Below, one piece after another: positions 26,801-38,590 of a stretch of 64,000 nt of DNA. The notes beneath the pieces were generated by a model, which did no database searches, was not told the DNA's origin, and was given only the letters and a program-made list of their open reading frames with translations. The stretch is from NCBI GenBank assembly GCA_029245025.1, contig JAQWQC010000034.1, positions 1 through 64,000 on the forward strand, written 5' to 3'. The translations under genes were made by a program, and so were the position numbers. Numbering within the stretch: position 1 is the stretch's first letter; every line of letters starts with the position of its first letter. Origin of the DNA: Rhodospirillaceae bacterium (GTDB lineage: Bacteria; Pseudomonadota; Alphaproteobacteria; Rhodospirillales; Rhodospirillaceae).

Positions 26801-27982
26801 CTAACGTTTTGCTTTTTTTAAGGTTGCGGCCAACGTATCGGTCATGAAGGTTAAGTTTCCATCAGTCAAAGTCGGATGAACCGGCAGCATCAAGGTCAGG
26901 CCTTCTATGCTTGCGGCACCTGGTCGCGGATTTGAGGTGTTAATCGCTGCGTTGGCGAATGCCTTTTCACGCGAAATGTCCGGGCAAGCGCCTACGCGTG
27001 CGGGAATACCACGAGCGTTGAGTTCGTCGACAATTCGATCTCTGGTCCAGCTGCCAGACAGGGCATCTGGGTCGATCAAGGCGTAGAATTTATAGTAGCT
27101 GTGTCGAACAGTTTCCGGTGGCATGGGAACTTTGATGCCATCTAAGCCCTGCAGAGTTGAAGTTAACACCGTAGCATTGTGCCGGCGTGTGGCGACCCAG
27201 TCCTCAAGTTTGCGCAATTGAATGCGGCCAATCGCGGATTGAGATTCGGTTAATCGCCAATTTGTCGAGAATGTGTCGACAAGCCATTTAAAACCCTTTG
27301 CCCTGTCTTGTGCGTTGGCGCGTTCATAGTCCCAGCCATGATCTCGCAACGACCACATGCGCTGATGGAGCGCGGCATTGTTAGTCAAGACCATGCCGCC
27401 TTCACCGCCTGTCGAAATAATTTTATCCTGACAGAATGAGAAGCAGCCGATATCGCCAAGTGTGCCGACGGATTTGCCTTTATACAACGCCCCGTGTGCT
27501 TGCGCGCAGTCCTCGATGACGGCCAGGCCAGACGCGCGGGCAACGGAAAGTATCTCGTCCATATCGGTAGGCCACCCCGCCAGGTGGACCGGGATGATAG
27601 CACGTGTTCTTTCATTCAGTAGGGAGGCAAGAGTTTCTTCGGTCAGATTCTGGGACAGCGGATCAATGTCAGCAATAGCAGGTTTGGCCCCACATCGGAC
27701 AACGGCCGCTGCGGTCGCGACGAAAGTTCTCGCCGGGACAATAACTTCATCGCCAGGGCCAATATTGAGAGCGGAAAGCGCTAGTTCCAAGGCTGCCGTT
27801 CCGTTAGCAACTGCCAGGGCGTACTTTGCGCCGGTCGCGGCTGCGTACTCCGTCTCGAAGGAGACACCCTCCGTGCCCGTCCTGTAGTTGACGCGCCCAG
27901 ACGATAGGACGGCGTTGACCGCTTGAATTTCGTCCTCGGCATAAAAAGGCCAGGGTGCAAGATTTGAGTCCGGCTTAGACAT
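26801..27982 (-). CDS. DegT/DnrJ/EryC1/StrS-family aminotransferase
   Basis: A 393-residue PLP-dependent sugar aminotransferase. ANGTAALELAL at ~59-69 binds phosphate, EDCAQAHGA at ~157-165 carries the Asp that holds the pyridine nitrogen, and the internal aldimine Lys187 lies in FSFCQDKIISTGGEGG. Such enzymes transfer amino groups to keto-sugars in O-antigen, exopolysaccharide or glycosylated metabolite synthesis. The length is normal. A 50-codon membrane peptide gene lies 14 bases upstream on the same strand. No other nucleotide-sugar genes are present, so the sugar is unknown. Confidence 0.9.
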   Translation of the reverse strand: MSKPDSNLAPWPFYAEDEIQAVNAVLSSGRVNYRTGTEGVSFETEYAAATGAKYALAVANGTAALELALSALNIGPGDEVIVPARTFVATAAAVVRCGAKPAIADIDPLSQNLTEETLASLLNERTRAIIPVHLAGWPTDMDEILSVARASGLAVIEDCAQAHGALYKGKSVGTLGDIGCFSFCQDKIISTGGEGGMVLTNNAALHQRMWSLRDHGWDYERANAQDRAKGFKWLVDTFSTNWRLTESQSAIGRIQLRKLEDWVATRRHNATVLTSTLQGLDGIKVPMPPETVRHSYYKFYALIDPDALSGSWTRDRIVDELNARGIPARVGACPDISREKAFANAAINTSNPRPGAASIEGLTLMLPVHPTLTDGNLTFMTDTLAATLKKAKR

Positions 27983-27996
27983 TATCCAAAAGCAAC

Positions 27997-28149
27997 TCAG
28001 TTTGTGTGTTGTTCGAGGCTAGGTAATTCATACTGGCTGTCGGTGTGCCTCAGCATATCCTCTGCGTCAATGGACTCGCGGTCAAAGTAAGCCCCCATCA
28101 ACTTTAACAATATAAAGATGAAAGCTGATATGATCGGCTTTCTTTTCAT
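27997..28149 (-). CDS. Small membrane-anchored protein (50 aa), upstream of the aminotransferase
   Basis: A minus-strand frame from ATG at 28149 to TGA at 27997 encodes 50 residues: a basic start (MKRKP), a hydrophobic stretch at ~6-22 (IISAFIFILLKLMGAYF) and an acidic hydrophilic tail. TAGG lies five bases before the ATG. It ends 14 bases before the aminotransferase start, so the two would be co-transcribed. It looks like a single-pass membrane peptide facing the cytoplasm or periplasm. No family recognised. Confidence 0.4.
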   Translation of the reverse strand: MKRKPIISAFIFILLKLMGAYFDRESIDAEDMLRHTDSQYELPSLEQHTN

Positions 28150-28167
28150 AATACCTACGAAGATTCT

Positions 28168-29256
28168 ATGATCCTTAGTCCAACACCATCAAATGATTGT
28201 TACGGCCAGAAGGGTTTGTTCCCTATTGCCCTGTTCATATTTGCTCTAATTGCGATCGCTTTTCTCACGCACCTCATTTACTTTGCGACCGGGGTTGGTA
28301 CCACAGCCCTTGAGAGTTTCTATGTAGGTAGCGAAGTTGAGCAATCTGTTTTTGCGGCGTTACAGTCCATTCTAGGCTCATCCCCCAAAATAGGTCGCGC
28401 TTTCTCGGTAGTTTTTGCGATAACTGGTTTGGTTTTGATGGCACGGTTGTGTGCGGTGTGGACGGGCGACGCGCTCGTGGGAGCTGTTATGCCCCTCGGC
28501 ATGATTCTTTTTCCACAGGCTGCGTTCGTCTTTGCGTTGGCAACACCCCATGCATTGCTAATGCTTTTGACGATGATTGGTCTTTCTGCTCCAACGTGGA
28601 GCGTTGTTCGCGACGAACGCTTCGGAGCACTCCTTGCTGGTAGCACCAGTTCCGCTATGGTTTTTCTCGATCCCACAGGGCTAGGCCTTGCGGTGGCCAT
28701 ACTTATCTTTGCGTGTTCAGAACGTCAAAATAGAACATTCGTTTTTTGGCTCTTATCCACATTTATCTGTGTTAGTTTGATATTGCTCTTATGGTTTCCG
28801 ATTTCATTTTTCTCCGCTCAACCGACCGGCCTTATTGAAGCGCAGGCATTCACCGTCCAAACGGGTGTGTGGCAAGGTTTCGCCATGTTGTGGGTGGCTC
28901 TCGCTTTTAGTGTCATAGCGCTCATTTCTTCAAAGTCGCTGCGGTTGAAAATTGGTGATCGTTCGGTGCGCCGCTCTGTCATACTTGGAGCATCATTTTT
29001 TATCGCATTTGGTTGGCTGATGTTTTGGTTGGCCCCGGCGCCATCTGATTTGCCAATTTGGCTTGTCTCGGTTCTTGCATTGGGTGTGGTGTCGGCTTTG
29101 CCGCTTGTCCTTTGGGTGCGACAGGTGATGCCCTCTATCCAATCTATCTGGATTTGGATTCTGCTGCCGGTGGTGATGTACAGCTGCTTCTGGGTAATTT
29201 TGGGACCGGTCAATCTAGACGCTTTTCCCTACGACCAGATCAAAGCCGAATCCTAG
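28168..29256 (+). CDS. Multi-pass membrane protein of unknown function (362 aa)
   Basis: A 362-residue very hydrophobic protein with around ten membrane segments (first at ~16-38; the last near 332-350). The arrangement, with a polar loop after TM1 (ATGVGTTALESFYVGSEVEQ) and short loops, recalls GT-C/ArnT-type glycosyltransferases, but I cannot see the DE/ED catalytic loop motif, so that is weak. It diverges from the small peptide/DegT aminotransferase operon and could serve polysaccharide synthesis or export. Length is short for a PMT-family enzyme. Confidence 0.6.
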   Translation: MILSPTPSNDCYGQKGLFPIALFIFALIAIAFLTHLIYFATGVGTTALESFYVGSEVEQSVFAALQSILGSSPKIGRAFSVVFAITGLVLMARLCAVWTGDALVGAVMPLGMILFPQAAFVFALATPHALLMLLTMIGLSAPTWSVVRDERFGALLAGSTSSAMVFLDPTGLGLAVAILIFACSERQNRTFVFWLLSTFICVSLILLLWFPISFFSAQPTGLIEAQAFTVQTGVWQGFAMLWVALAFSVIALISSKSLRLKIGDRSVRRSVILGASFFIAFGWLMFWLAPAPSDLPIWLVSVLALGVVSALPLVLWVRQVMPSIQSIWIWILLPVVMYSCFWVILGPVNLDAFPYDQIKAES

Positions 29257-29564
29257 CTTCGCTCCAGCCTTTTTCAGCCCAATTCCAGCCCGATTCCCTG
29301 TTTTTGCCTAAAATCCGCTGATTTTAAGCGCTACCGCAGTAAGACTCTTTTAAGGGAAGTCTGTTAAGCCGTTGATTTAAATATGCATATTTGCGCCCAG
29401 CCAGAGCGTTTATAGACAGCAACTATGATTTGGGTCCATATTATGGGTGATCACATGAGACCCCGGTTTTCTCGACCGGGACACGTTAGACCTGAAGTTG
29501 GCGCGCTACGGATACGTCGTAACGCGCCTTTCTGCGTTGTCCGGCTGCGGTTAGAAGAAACGGT
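29257..29564. other. 308-base leader region before the S8 protease, with two hairpins
   Basis: No gene is seen. Two stable inverted repeats lie close to the protease start. Hairpin one, CCCGGT (29462-29467) with ACCGGG (29475-29480), has a seven-base loop. Hairpin two, GGCGCG (29500-29505) with CGCGCC (29523-29528), is extended by TACG/CGTA inside, and is followed by TTTCTGCGTT. They could be a leader RNA structure or attenuator. Confidence 0.4.
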
Positions 29565-31715
29565 GTGCGATTGACAATGATTTTTTGGGTTAGAAAAAGC
29601 ATCAGCGGTGCGTTGCGATTTGGCTGGTATGTCGGGATTGTAATGTTCGCCATGAGCGCGATCTCTCCGGCGCGGGCTCAGCTGGAGAGCATCCTTCAGC
29701 AGCTCGAAGCGCAAGGCAATGCGCGCGTTATCGTGCGCCTGAAAGACGCCGCACAGGATCAAGCTTGGTCGAAGACAGCGTCGGTCTACGAGCAGCGGGC
29801 TGTCGTTGAACAAATGCGCCGTAATTTAGAGTCAGCGTTAGCTGTAATTGACCTTACTATCGATCAGTCTTTTTCCAGCTTGCCTTTTGTCAGCGTGAAG
29901 GTCGATCGGGAGCAGCTAGGAGCAATGCTTGCAATGGGCGATGTTGCTGGCGTTTACCCCGTTACAATTGAACGTAAAGCCAAACTAGAAACGTCATCCG
30001 CCGTTGAAGGACCGTCACTGGCCTCATCTGTTCCTTCAATGGATGTTGAAGCTGCGTGGGCGCGTGGATATGAAGGCGAAGGCTTGGCTGTCGCCGTTAT
30101 TGACGGGGGCATCGCGGTCAATCATGCGATGCTATCTGGTAAAGCTGTTGGGGCTGCGTGCTTCTCAGCGACTTTTGGTGGTGACACGTTTACCCAGTGC
30201 CCGTCAGGCATCACCCCTGAAATTGGCTTCGGTGCCGCGTCTAACTGCCCATTCGGCTCTGACCGTTGTGATCACGGAACCCATGTCGCATCTACTGCAG
30301 TCGGCAACGATGGCGCCAATTTTGGAGTAGCGCGGGCCGCTCAGCTTATGCCGATAGATGTTTTTTCCGAGGTCACGAGTGAAAGCGTGTGCGATCCCGA
30401 TCCTTCGCCCTGTGAACTCACAGACTCGCTAGCTGTTCTAGATGCTCTCAACTACGTCAATGAGAACGTCGATGCGTACAATATTGTTGCCGTGAATCTT
30501 AGTATTGGCGGCGGGTCAAACACCGGACCATGTGATTCTGACCCCCGGAAAGTTGTCATCGATATGTTGCGTGAGAAGGGTGTGGCCACAACTGCGGCGG
30601 CTGGGAACCAAGAGTCCAATAATTCAATCAATGCGCCTGCATGCATTTCCTCTGCTGTCGGTGTTGGTGCCACAAATGACGGTACAGGTGTCGCGCCCTT
30701 CTCGAACTTCACGCCCTTCATGGATGTCATGGCGCCTGGCGTGAATATTCGTGGGGCTGATCCGGATGGAGGGCTGACAACCTTTAGCGGGACGTCGATG
30801 GCGGCGCCACATGTCGCTGGGGCATATGCCGTGATTCGCTCTGCGATTGGCACAGCTTCCATAGATGCAATTGATGCGGCCATTAATGTGACTGGAACGG
30901 ATGTCTCGAGGGCTGGGCAGAACTTCACCTTACCGCGTATTCAGGTTCATCACGCGATCCTCGAACTCCAAGGTATCAATATTAAAGTATTTAACAACGT
31001 TATTGGATCGCGGACCACGGACGTCGGGGAATCTTACATTCGTCTTCACAACGCTTCTACCGAAGCAGGCCAAGCAAAGGTGATATTGCGTGACGCAGAA
31101 ACAGGCGCGCAACTGGGTCGTTGGACAAGCCCGCATATCCCGGCACATGCGTCCTTCCAATTTAATGTCAGTCAGCTTGAGTCTGAGGCCGAGGCCAACG
31201 CCGTAATCGCCCGAGATGATCGGACGTATTACAACTTGTTGGTTGAGTCTAATTTTGATGGGTCCATGCAGCACGTTTTATGGCAAAGAACAGCGGGTGT
31301 GCTATCTAACATGACCAGCTGCCCAGACGGCCTGTCCGGTGGTGAGCGGACGCTTCTCAATGTTCATAGCCCGTCGATCTTGCAGTATCCATCAGCTATC
31401 CGTGTTTATAACGACAGTGCGTCGACCCTTAGCAGTGTGTTGGATATTTTTAACGCGACCACCGGTGAATCAATAGGGCAATGGACATCACCACTCATTG
31501 AAGCTGGTGCCGCTTACGAAGCGTCATTATCAGAAATTATCTCTGATATTGAGACAGCTGATGCCGTTACGGATCTTGTGGACAGCCTTCCCGGTCATCT
31601 CAATGTTGAGCTGTCGAGCGATTTTAATGGCTACTTGCAGCACACCATTCGTAACAACCGCTCTGACGTCTTGACGGATATGTCAGCCAAATGTGCGCTT
31701 GGTAACAACGGCTAA
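29565..31715 (+). CDS. S8 (subtilisin-like) serine protease with duplicated C-terminal domain
   Basis: A 716-residue exported protease. A signal peptide covers ~1-38 (SPARAQ), an I9-type propeptide/inhibitor domain ~50-140, and the catalytic domain ~160-455 with Asp180 (AVIDGG), His237 (HGTHVAS), oxyanion Asn348 (AAAGNQ) and Ser411 (GTSMAAPHVAG). The rest holds two related ~100-residue repeats (~490-586 and ~610-710) sharing IR(L/V)xNxS, GxWTSPxI, and LxSxFxGxxQH patterns. It starts with GTG at 29565; an ATG at 29577 also fits. Extra cysteine pairs suggest disulfides. It is probably secreted and processed; the target is unknown. Confidence 0.9.
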   Translation: MRLTMIFWVRKSISGALRFGWYVGIVMFAMSAISPARAQLESILQQLEAQGNARVIVRLKDAAQDQAWSKTASVYEQRAVVEQMRRNLESALAVIDLTIDQSFSSLPFVSVKVDREQLGAMLAMGDVAGVYPVTIERKAKLETSSAVEGPSLASSVPSMDVEAAWARGYEGEGLAVAVIDGGIAVNHAMLSGKAVGAACFSATFGGDTFTQCPSGITPEIGFGAASNCPFGSDRCDHGTHVASTAVGNDGANFGVARAAQLMPIDVFSEVTSESVCDPDPSPCELTDSLAVLDALNYVNENVDAYNIVAVNLSIGGGSNTGPCDSDPRKVVIDMLREKGVATTAAAGNQESNNSINAPACISSAVGVGATNDGTGVAPFSNFTPFMDVMAPGVNIRGADPDGGLTTFSGTSMAAPHVAGAYAVIRSAIGTASIDAIDAAINVTGTDVSRAGQNFTLPRIQVHHAILELQGINIKVFNNVIGSRTTDVGESYIRLHNASTEAGQAKVILRDAETGAQLGRWTSPHIPAHASFQFNVSQLESEAEANAVIARDDRTYYNLLVESNFDGSMQHVLWQRTAGVLSNMTSCPDGLSGGERTLLNVHSPSILQYPSAIRVYNDSASTLSSVLDIFNATTGESIGQWTSPLIEAGAAYEASLSEIISDIETADAVTDLVDSLPGHLNVELSSDFNGYLQHTIRNNRSDVLTDMSAKCALGNNG

Positions 31716-31742
31716 GTCTCATCTTTGGCGTTATTGGCTACG

Positions 31743-32411
31743 CTACGTGGTGACTATCCCACGTCCAGTCTTGACCAACTCTTCTGGCGCCACTTCTTCT
31801 CGACGCTCTGGAATTTCTATGCCGCGCTGACAGGCTCGTCTTGCCACCATAGCTTTATGCCATCTTTGAACGTGCTCTAGTCCGTCAATAGAAACTCCAG
31901 ACCATTTATGAGTTCGCACCCATGCCCAATTTGCAATATCTGCAATGGAGTACGCTCCCGCGAGCCACTCGTTTTTGGCGAGACGTGACTCAAGCACTTC
32001 GAATAGCCGGCGGCTTTCATTCTGATATCGAGCGATTGCTTGTGGAATTTCTTCCGGGAAATATCGAAAGAACACATTGGCTTGTCCCATCATTGGGCCG
32101 ATTCCACCCATTTGGAACATCAGCCATTGCATCACCAATGACCGTCCCTTTGAGTCTGCAGGCATAAGGCGGCCAGTTTTCTCGGCGAGGTACACGAGTA
32201 TGGCGCCAGATTCAAACACCACAAAATCGTCTGCGTCATGATCAATGATCACAGGGATCCGTCCATTCGGATTAAGGTCGAGGAACCAAGGTTCTTTTTG
32301 TTCTCTGTCCTTCAGGCTGATCGGCTTCACCTTGTAGGGCAAGCCCAGTTCTTCCAGGGCGATGGATATTTTGTATCCATTCGGTGTGCGTGATGTGAGC
32401 AGTTCAATCAT
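31743..32411 (-). CDS. Nu-class glutathione S-transferase (YfcG/YghU-like)
   Basis: A 222-residue cytosolic glutathione transferase. The N-terminal thioredoxin-like domain has [15 protein letters not shown] (~6-20), where the TPNGxK turn is diagnostic of the YfcG/YghU (Nu) class that uses glutathione disulfide and acts as a disulfide oxidoreductase; [15 protein letters not shown] (~67-81) binds glutathione. The C-terminal helical domain has [14 protein letters not shown] (~146-159). The frame extends to GTG 32444, but the ATG at 32411 starts exactly where homologues do. Known for peroxide and disulfide metabolism; it is a lone gene here. Confidence 0.9.
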   Translation of the reverse strand: MIELLTSRTPNGYKISIALEELGLPYKVKPISLKDREQKEPWFLDLNPNGRIPVIIDHDADDFVVFESGAILVYLAEKTGRLMPADSKGRSLVMQWLMFQMGGIGPMMGQANVFFRYFPEEIPQAIARYQNESRRLFEVLESRLAKNEWLAGAYSIADIANWAWVRTHKWSGVSIDGLEHVQRWHKAMVARRACQRGIEIPERREEVAPEELVKTGRGIVTT

Positions 32412-32519
32412 TGGTGTGTTGTTCCAGCATTTTTTGTGATGCACCTCAATACGCAGCCTGCCTCTCGGAAGGAAGGCCGCGGGTTGCGGGTCACCTAATC
32501 GTGAAGTGACGCAGCGGAC

Positions 32520-33020
32520 CTAAGCGGTAGAACCGCGTTTTCTAAACTTCCGTCGCCGCGGTTGGCCAAAGACCAGAATGACTGGCAACTTGAGAGCCTC
32601 ATACGCCGCCAACGCCAGCACGATTCCGACGCCTACATAAACCAAGGCGTTAACGTCCAAGGGGAGTGCGGGTACGAAATCTGACATAGTGCCCGTCGAA
32701 ATGCTGTCGTCTGCGTTATTCAAGAAGGCAAATGGACGTGACAATAATCCGGCATTTGAGATGGCATCATGGGCGGATTGTAGTTCGTTGACGCGAAGGC
32801 TCGCGTCGACTTCTAATTCCTGCCTGACGGTCTGGCTCATAGTTTGATAGCGAACACCATACTCAATGCGGTCAAGGTTAAGGCGGGCTTCGTCCAGGTG
32901 ACCACCTAAGCGTTGAAGATATTGATCAATAAAAGCCTGAACCTGTGACGCCGCCATTCCTGCCGTCGCGGCCAGCCCGGCTCCGATAAGCATATCAATT
33001 TTGTGTATAATCCAGTCCAA
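32520..33020 (-). CDS. DUF2937-type inner-membrane protein
   Basis: A 166-residue protein with an N-terminal hydrophobic helix (~8-30), a central amphipathic region with FIDQYLQRLGGHLDEARLNLDRIE (~30-53) and a second membrane segment at ~125-147, ending in a basic tail (QPRRRKFRKRG). The QYxQRLGGHLDEA sequence is the signature I associate with DUF2937. Function unknown. It diverges from queA and stands alone, 109 bases from the GST start. Confidence 0.78.
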   Translation of the reverse strand: MDWIIHKIDMLIGAGLAATAGMAASQVQAFIDQYLQRLGGHLDEARLNLDRIEYGVRYQTMSQTVRQELEVDASLRVNELQSAHDAISNAGLLSRPFAFLNNADDSISTGTMSDFVPALPLDVNALVYVGVGIVLALAAYEALKLPVILVFGQPRRRKFRKRGSTA

Positions 33021-33157
33021 CGGATGTCCTTCCTATTTGAGCCGGTATCATACCGGGACGGTGTCATTCATTCCAATCCGCCGTGCATCGGTCTATAACC
33101 CGCCGGATATCCACTAATTGTGGCGACCAGATGTCGCCCGAATCAGGCCTGTACCCT

Positions 33158-36423
<3,266 letters not shown>

Positions 36424-36439
<16 letters not shown>

Positions 36440-37215
36440 TCATCGCTTTTCTAATGTGCCCAATCAGTTCCTTGGCCTCTTGCGGAGAGGCGACGATGCT
36501 TGAGCCTGGCATGACGTTTAGTGACTGCGCGGATTGTCCAGAAATGATCATTTTACCGGCGGGCCGCTTCACTTTGGGCGCAGATGATCAACGCGAGACC
36601 TATGGCCCTGCCCGGGAGAAAGGGGTGCCGCAGCCGTATGCTATTGCCGCAACTGAAACCACGTTTGACCAATATGAAGCATGTGTTGCGGATGGCGCAT
36701 GTGCAGGAGACAAAAGTGATCATGGCTGGGGGCGAGGGGCGCAACCGGTTATTAACGTGTCTTGGCAAGATGCCGTCGACTTTGCAGACTGGTTGAGCCG
36801 CAACACCGGATATACCTACCGCTTGCCAACCGAGATCGAATGGGAATACGCCGCTCGAGCTGGATCTGTGACACGTTATCCCTGGGGAGAAACTGTGGGA
36901 GAGGGCAACGCCAACTGCCGACAATGTGGAAGTACGTGGAGTGGGTTCGGTGCTGCGCCCGTGGCGCAGTTTTCTCCAAACGCGTTTGGTCTTTACGACA
37001 TGAATGGTAATGTATCTGAGTGGGTCGATGACTGCTGGACCGAGCGCCATCAGATCAAGGATGATGAGGCGGAGACATGTCGCACCCGAATCACCCGTGG
37101 CGGCGACTGGTATTACATTCCCATCATGTCGACATCTGCAGCGCGTAAACCCAATGCGCCAAACTTGTGGAGTTACACGATTGGTTTTCGTGTCGTGCGT
37201 GATCTAACGAATTAG
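36424..37215 (+). CDS. FGE-sulfatase-fold lipoprotein
   Basis: A 263-residue protein with an N-terminal lipoprotein signal (LLVIAFLMCPISSLASC, lipobox LASC at ~17-20), then a formylglycine-generating-enzyme-like domain (~38-262): GRFTLGADDQ, QPVINVSWQDAVDFADWLS, YRLPTEIEWEYAAR, NAFGLYDMNGNVSEWVDD, RGGDWYY and the terminal IGFRVVRD. The copper-binding cysteine pair of true FGEs lies in a GGSxxC-type segment; here that segment reads GGDWYY without cysteine, so it is probably a non-catalytic binding or envelope scaffold. GTG start overlaps queG by 16 bases, so it is the fourth gene of that operon. Confidence 0.85.
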
Positions 37216-37299
37216 CCTGTAATTGCGATTACGCGCTTCATTTGACTAGGTGCTTCTTGGCGACGTTCGTTATCAATGCTTGCGAAAATGCGCGCAAGT
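37216..37299. other. Short gap before the decayed XRE gene
   Basis: A short stretch between the FGE-type gene and the decayed regulator. It contains no obvious terminator hairpin for the queuosine operon and no gene. See the pseudogene entry for the remainder of this 600-base gap. Confidence 0.3.
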
Positions 37300-37619
37300 T
37301 CAAGGTACATCCGTTGGCGTGGAGCGACAGCTTGCGCGGTAGTCTTCAAGTCCATCAAAGAAATAGCTTACGGGTACGCCTAAAACTCGTTTGATCTCAT
37401 ACAACTAGCCTGCCGAGATACGATTTGTCCGCATTCATATTTGTGAGCTTTTTGATAGGCAACCCCAATCATATCAGCCATCTGCTGCTGGCCTAGTCCC
37501 ATCGTGATACGCCGTTCTCTGATTCGAGCGCCGACATGCTTATCAATATCGCTAGCGAGGTTTGCAAGTTCCCCACGGTCTCTTGAAAGGGTGGTGACGG
37601 CTTCATTCGATTGCGGCAT
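37300..37619 (-). pseudogene. Frameshifted XRE-family transcriptional regulator
   Basis: The minus strand from ATG 37619 gives a helix-turn-helix protein: DIDKHVGARIRERRITMGL-GQQQMADMIGVAYQKAHKYECG. After that the frame goes off into QIVSRQASC and stops at 37380. The next frame restores the family: NRISAG*LYEIKRVLGVPVSYFFDGL, ending at 37300, with an in-frame TAG at 37405-37407. So it carries a one-base deletion near 37428 and a nonsense codon. This is the common alphaproteobacterial regulator with two regions: HTH and a C-terminal tail. It is adjacent to the phaR gene but the ancestral target is unknown. Confidence 0.75.
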
Positions 37620-37814
37620 GCATAGACCCCTAAAGTTAGGCCTTTGAATTCCAGCTCTACCTGCTGTCACTCAATCAGGAGCAGCATTCTCGTGCAGGAA
37701 TTTGATGCAACTTAGGGGCATGCCTGAACAATTACCGCAGTCGTTTTGTAAATGAATTTAAAGCCAAGAAGATGCTTTTGAACCAGGGGTTTTGTCTTCC
37801 CCTGACAGGAACCA

Positions 37815-38429
37815 CTATGAATTCCTATCTTTGATCAGCCCTTCGAGCTGGCTCTGCATGGCATCCAACTGAGCCTTGAGATCATCAACATTGCCAGATG
37901 AGTTGGCTGGTGATGCTGTCGGTTCTGGGGGCGGCTCGGACTGTGCAGCCGCTTGGCCGGGGGACTGGGTGGAAAATGGCGTCATCATCTTCATAGCGTT
38001 TTCGAACATAGCCATATTTTGCTTGGTCATATCTTCGAACTGTTCGACAGGAAAGAAGCCCTTGAACGCGCTTTGCATAGCTTCGCGCATCCGGCCTTCG
38101 TTCTGCGCAAAGGCCTCCATGCTTTCTTCCAGGTAGCGTGGCAGGACCCCTCCAAGCGAATCACCGTAGAAGCCGATGATCTGGCGAAGAAACTTGATCG
38201 GTAGGAGGTTTTGCCCCTTACCTTCTTGCTCAACGATAATCTGAGTGAGAACTGATCTGGTAATGTCTTCACCAGTTTTGGCGTCGACCACAACGAAGTC
38301 TTCTTCTCGCTTGATCATCTCGGCGAGGTGATCAAGCGTCACATAGCTGGATGTCTTGGTATTATAAAGTCGCCTGTTGGCATACTTTTTAATCGTAATA
38401 ACGTCTGAATCGGCGGACTTCGCGGCCAT
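37815..38429 (-). CDS. phaR: Polyhydroxyalkanoate synthesis repressor
   Basis: A 204-residue regulator with the PhaR N-terminal DNA-binding/PHB-binding domain: IKKYANRRLYNTKTSSYVTLDHLAEMIK (~13-40) and DFVVVDAKTGEDITRSVLTQIIVE (~44-67), then LLPIKFLRQIIGFYGD and a helical region able to bind polymer granules. The proline-rich linker and a coiled tail (VDDLKAQLDAMQSQLEGLI) end it. PhaR represses phasin and PHA genes until polymer is present. Two inverted repeats lie 58-101 bases upstream of its start and 61 bases before the divergent gene, so it probably controls both directions. Confidence 0.93.
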   Translation of the reverse strand: MAAKSADSDVITIKKYANRRLYNTKTSSYVTLDHLAEMIKREEDFVVVDAKTGEDITRSVLTQIIVEQEGKGQNLLPIKFLRQIIGFYGDSLGGVLPRYLEESMEAFAQNEGRMREAMQSAFKGFFPVEQFEDMTKQNMAMFENAMKMMTPFSTQSPGQAAAQSEPPPEPTASPANSSGNVDDLKAQLDAMQSQLEGLIKDRNS

Positions 38430-38486
38430 AGGTTAAGCCCTCCTGTCGCAGTCCATGCATAACGTGGTCCCCTAACCCTGGTTCCA

Positions 38487-38530
38487 TTGTGCTTTGCACA
38501 ACGTAACGAGTCAAAGTGTGCTTTGCACAA
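38487..38530. promoter_or_regulatory. Two PhaR-type operators between phaR and the PHA operon
   Basis: A perfect inverted repeat TTGTGCTTTGCACAA covers 38487-38501, and a near-identical copy GTGTGCTTTGCACAA covers 38516-38530. Their centres are 29 bases apart, about three helical turns. The TGC-N3-GCA core agrees with the published Paracoccus/Rhodobacter PhaR site (CTGC-N3-GCAG type). They lie in the 161-base divergent region, ideally placed for autoregulation and control of the PHA synthase operon. Confidence 0.72.
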
Positions 38531-38590
38531 TTTTTAGTTATGACGATGCAGTTCTAGCCCCGTGTTGCCGGGGCCGATATAGTCATCTGT

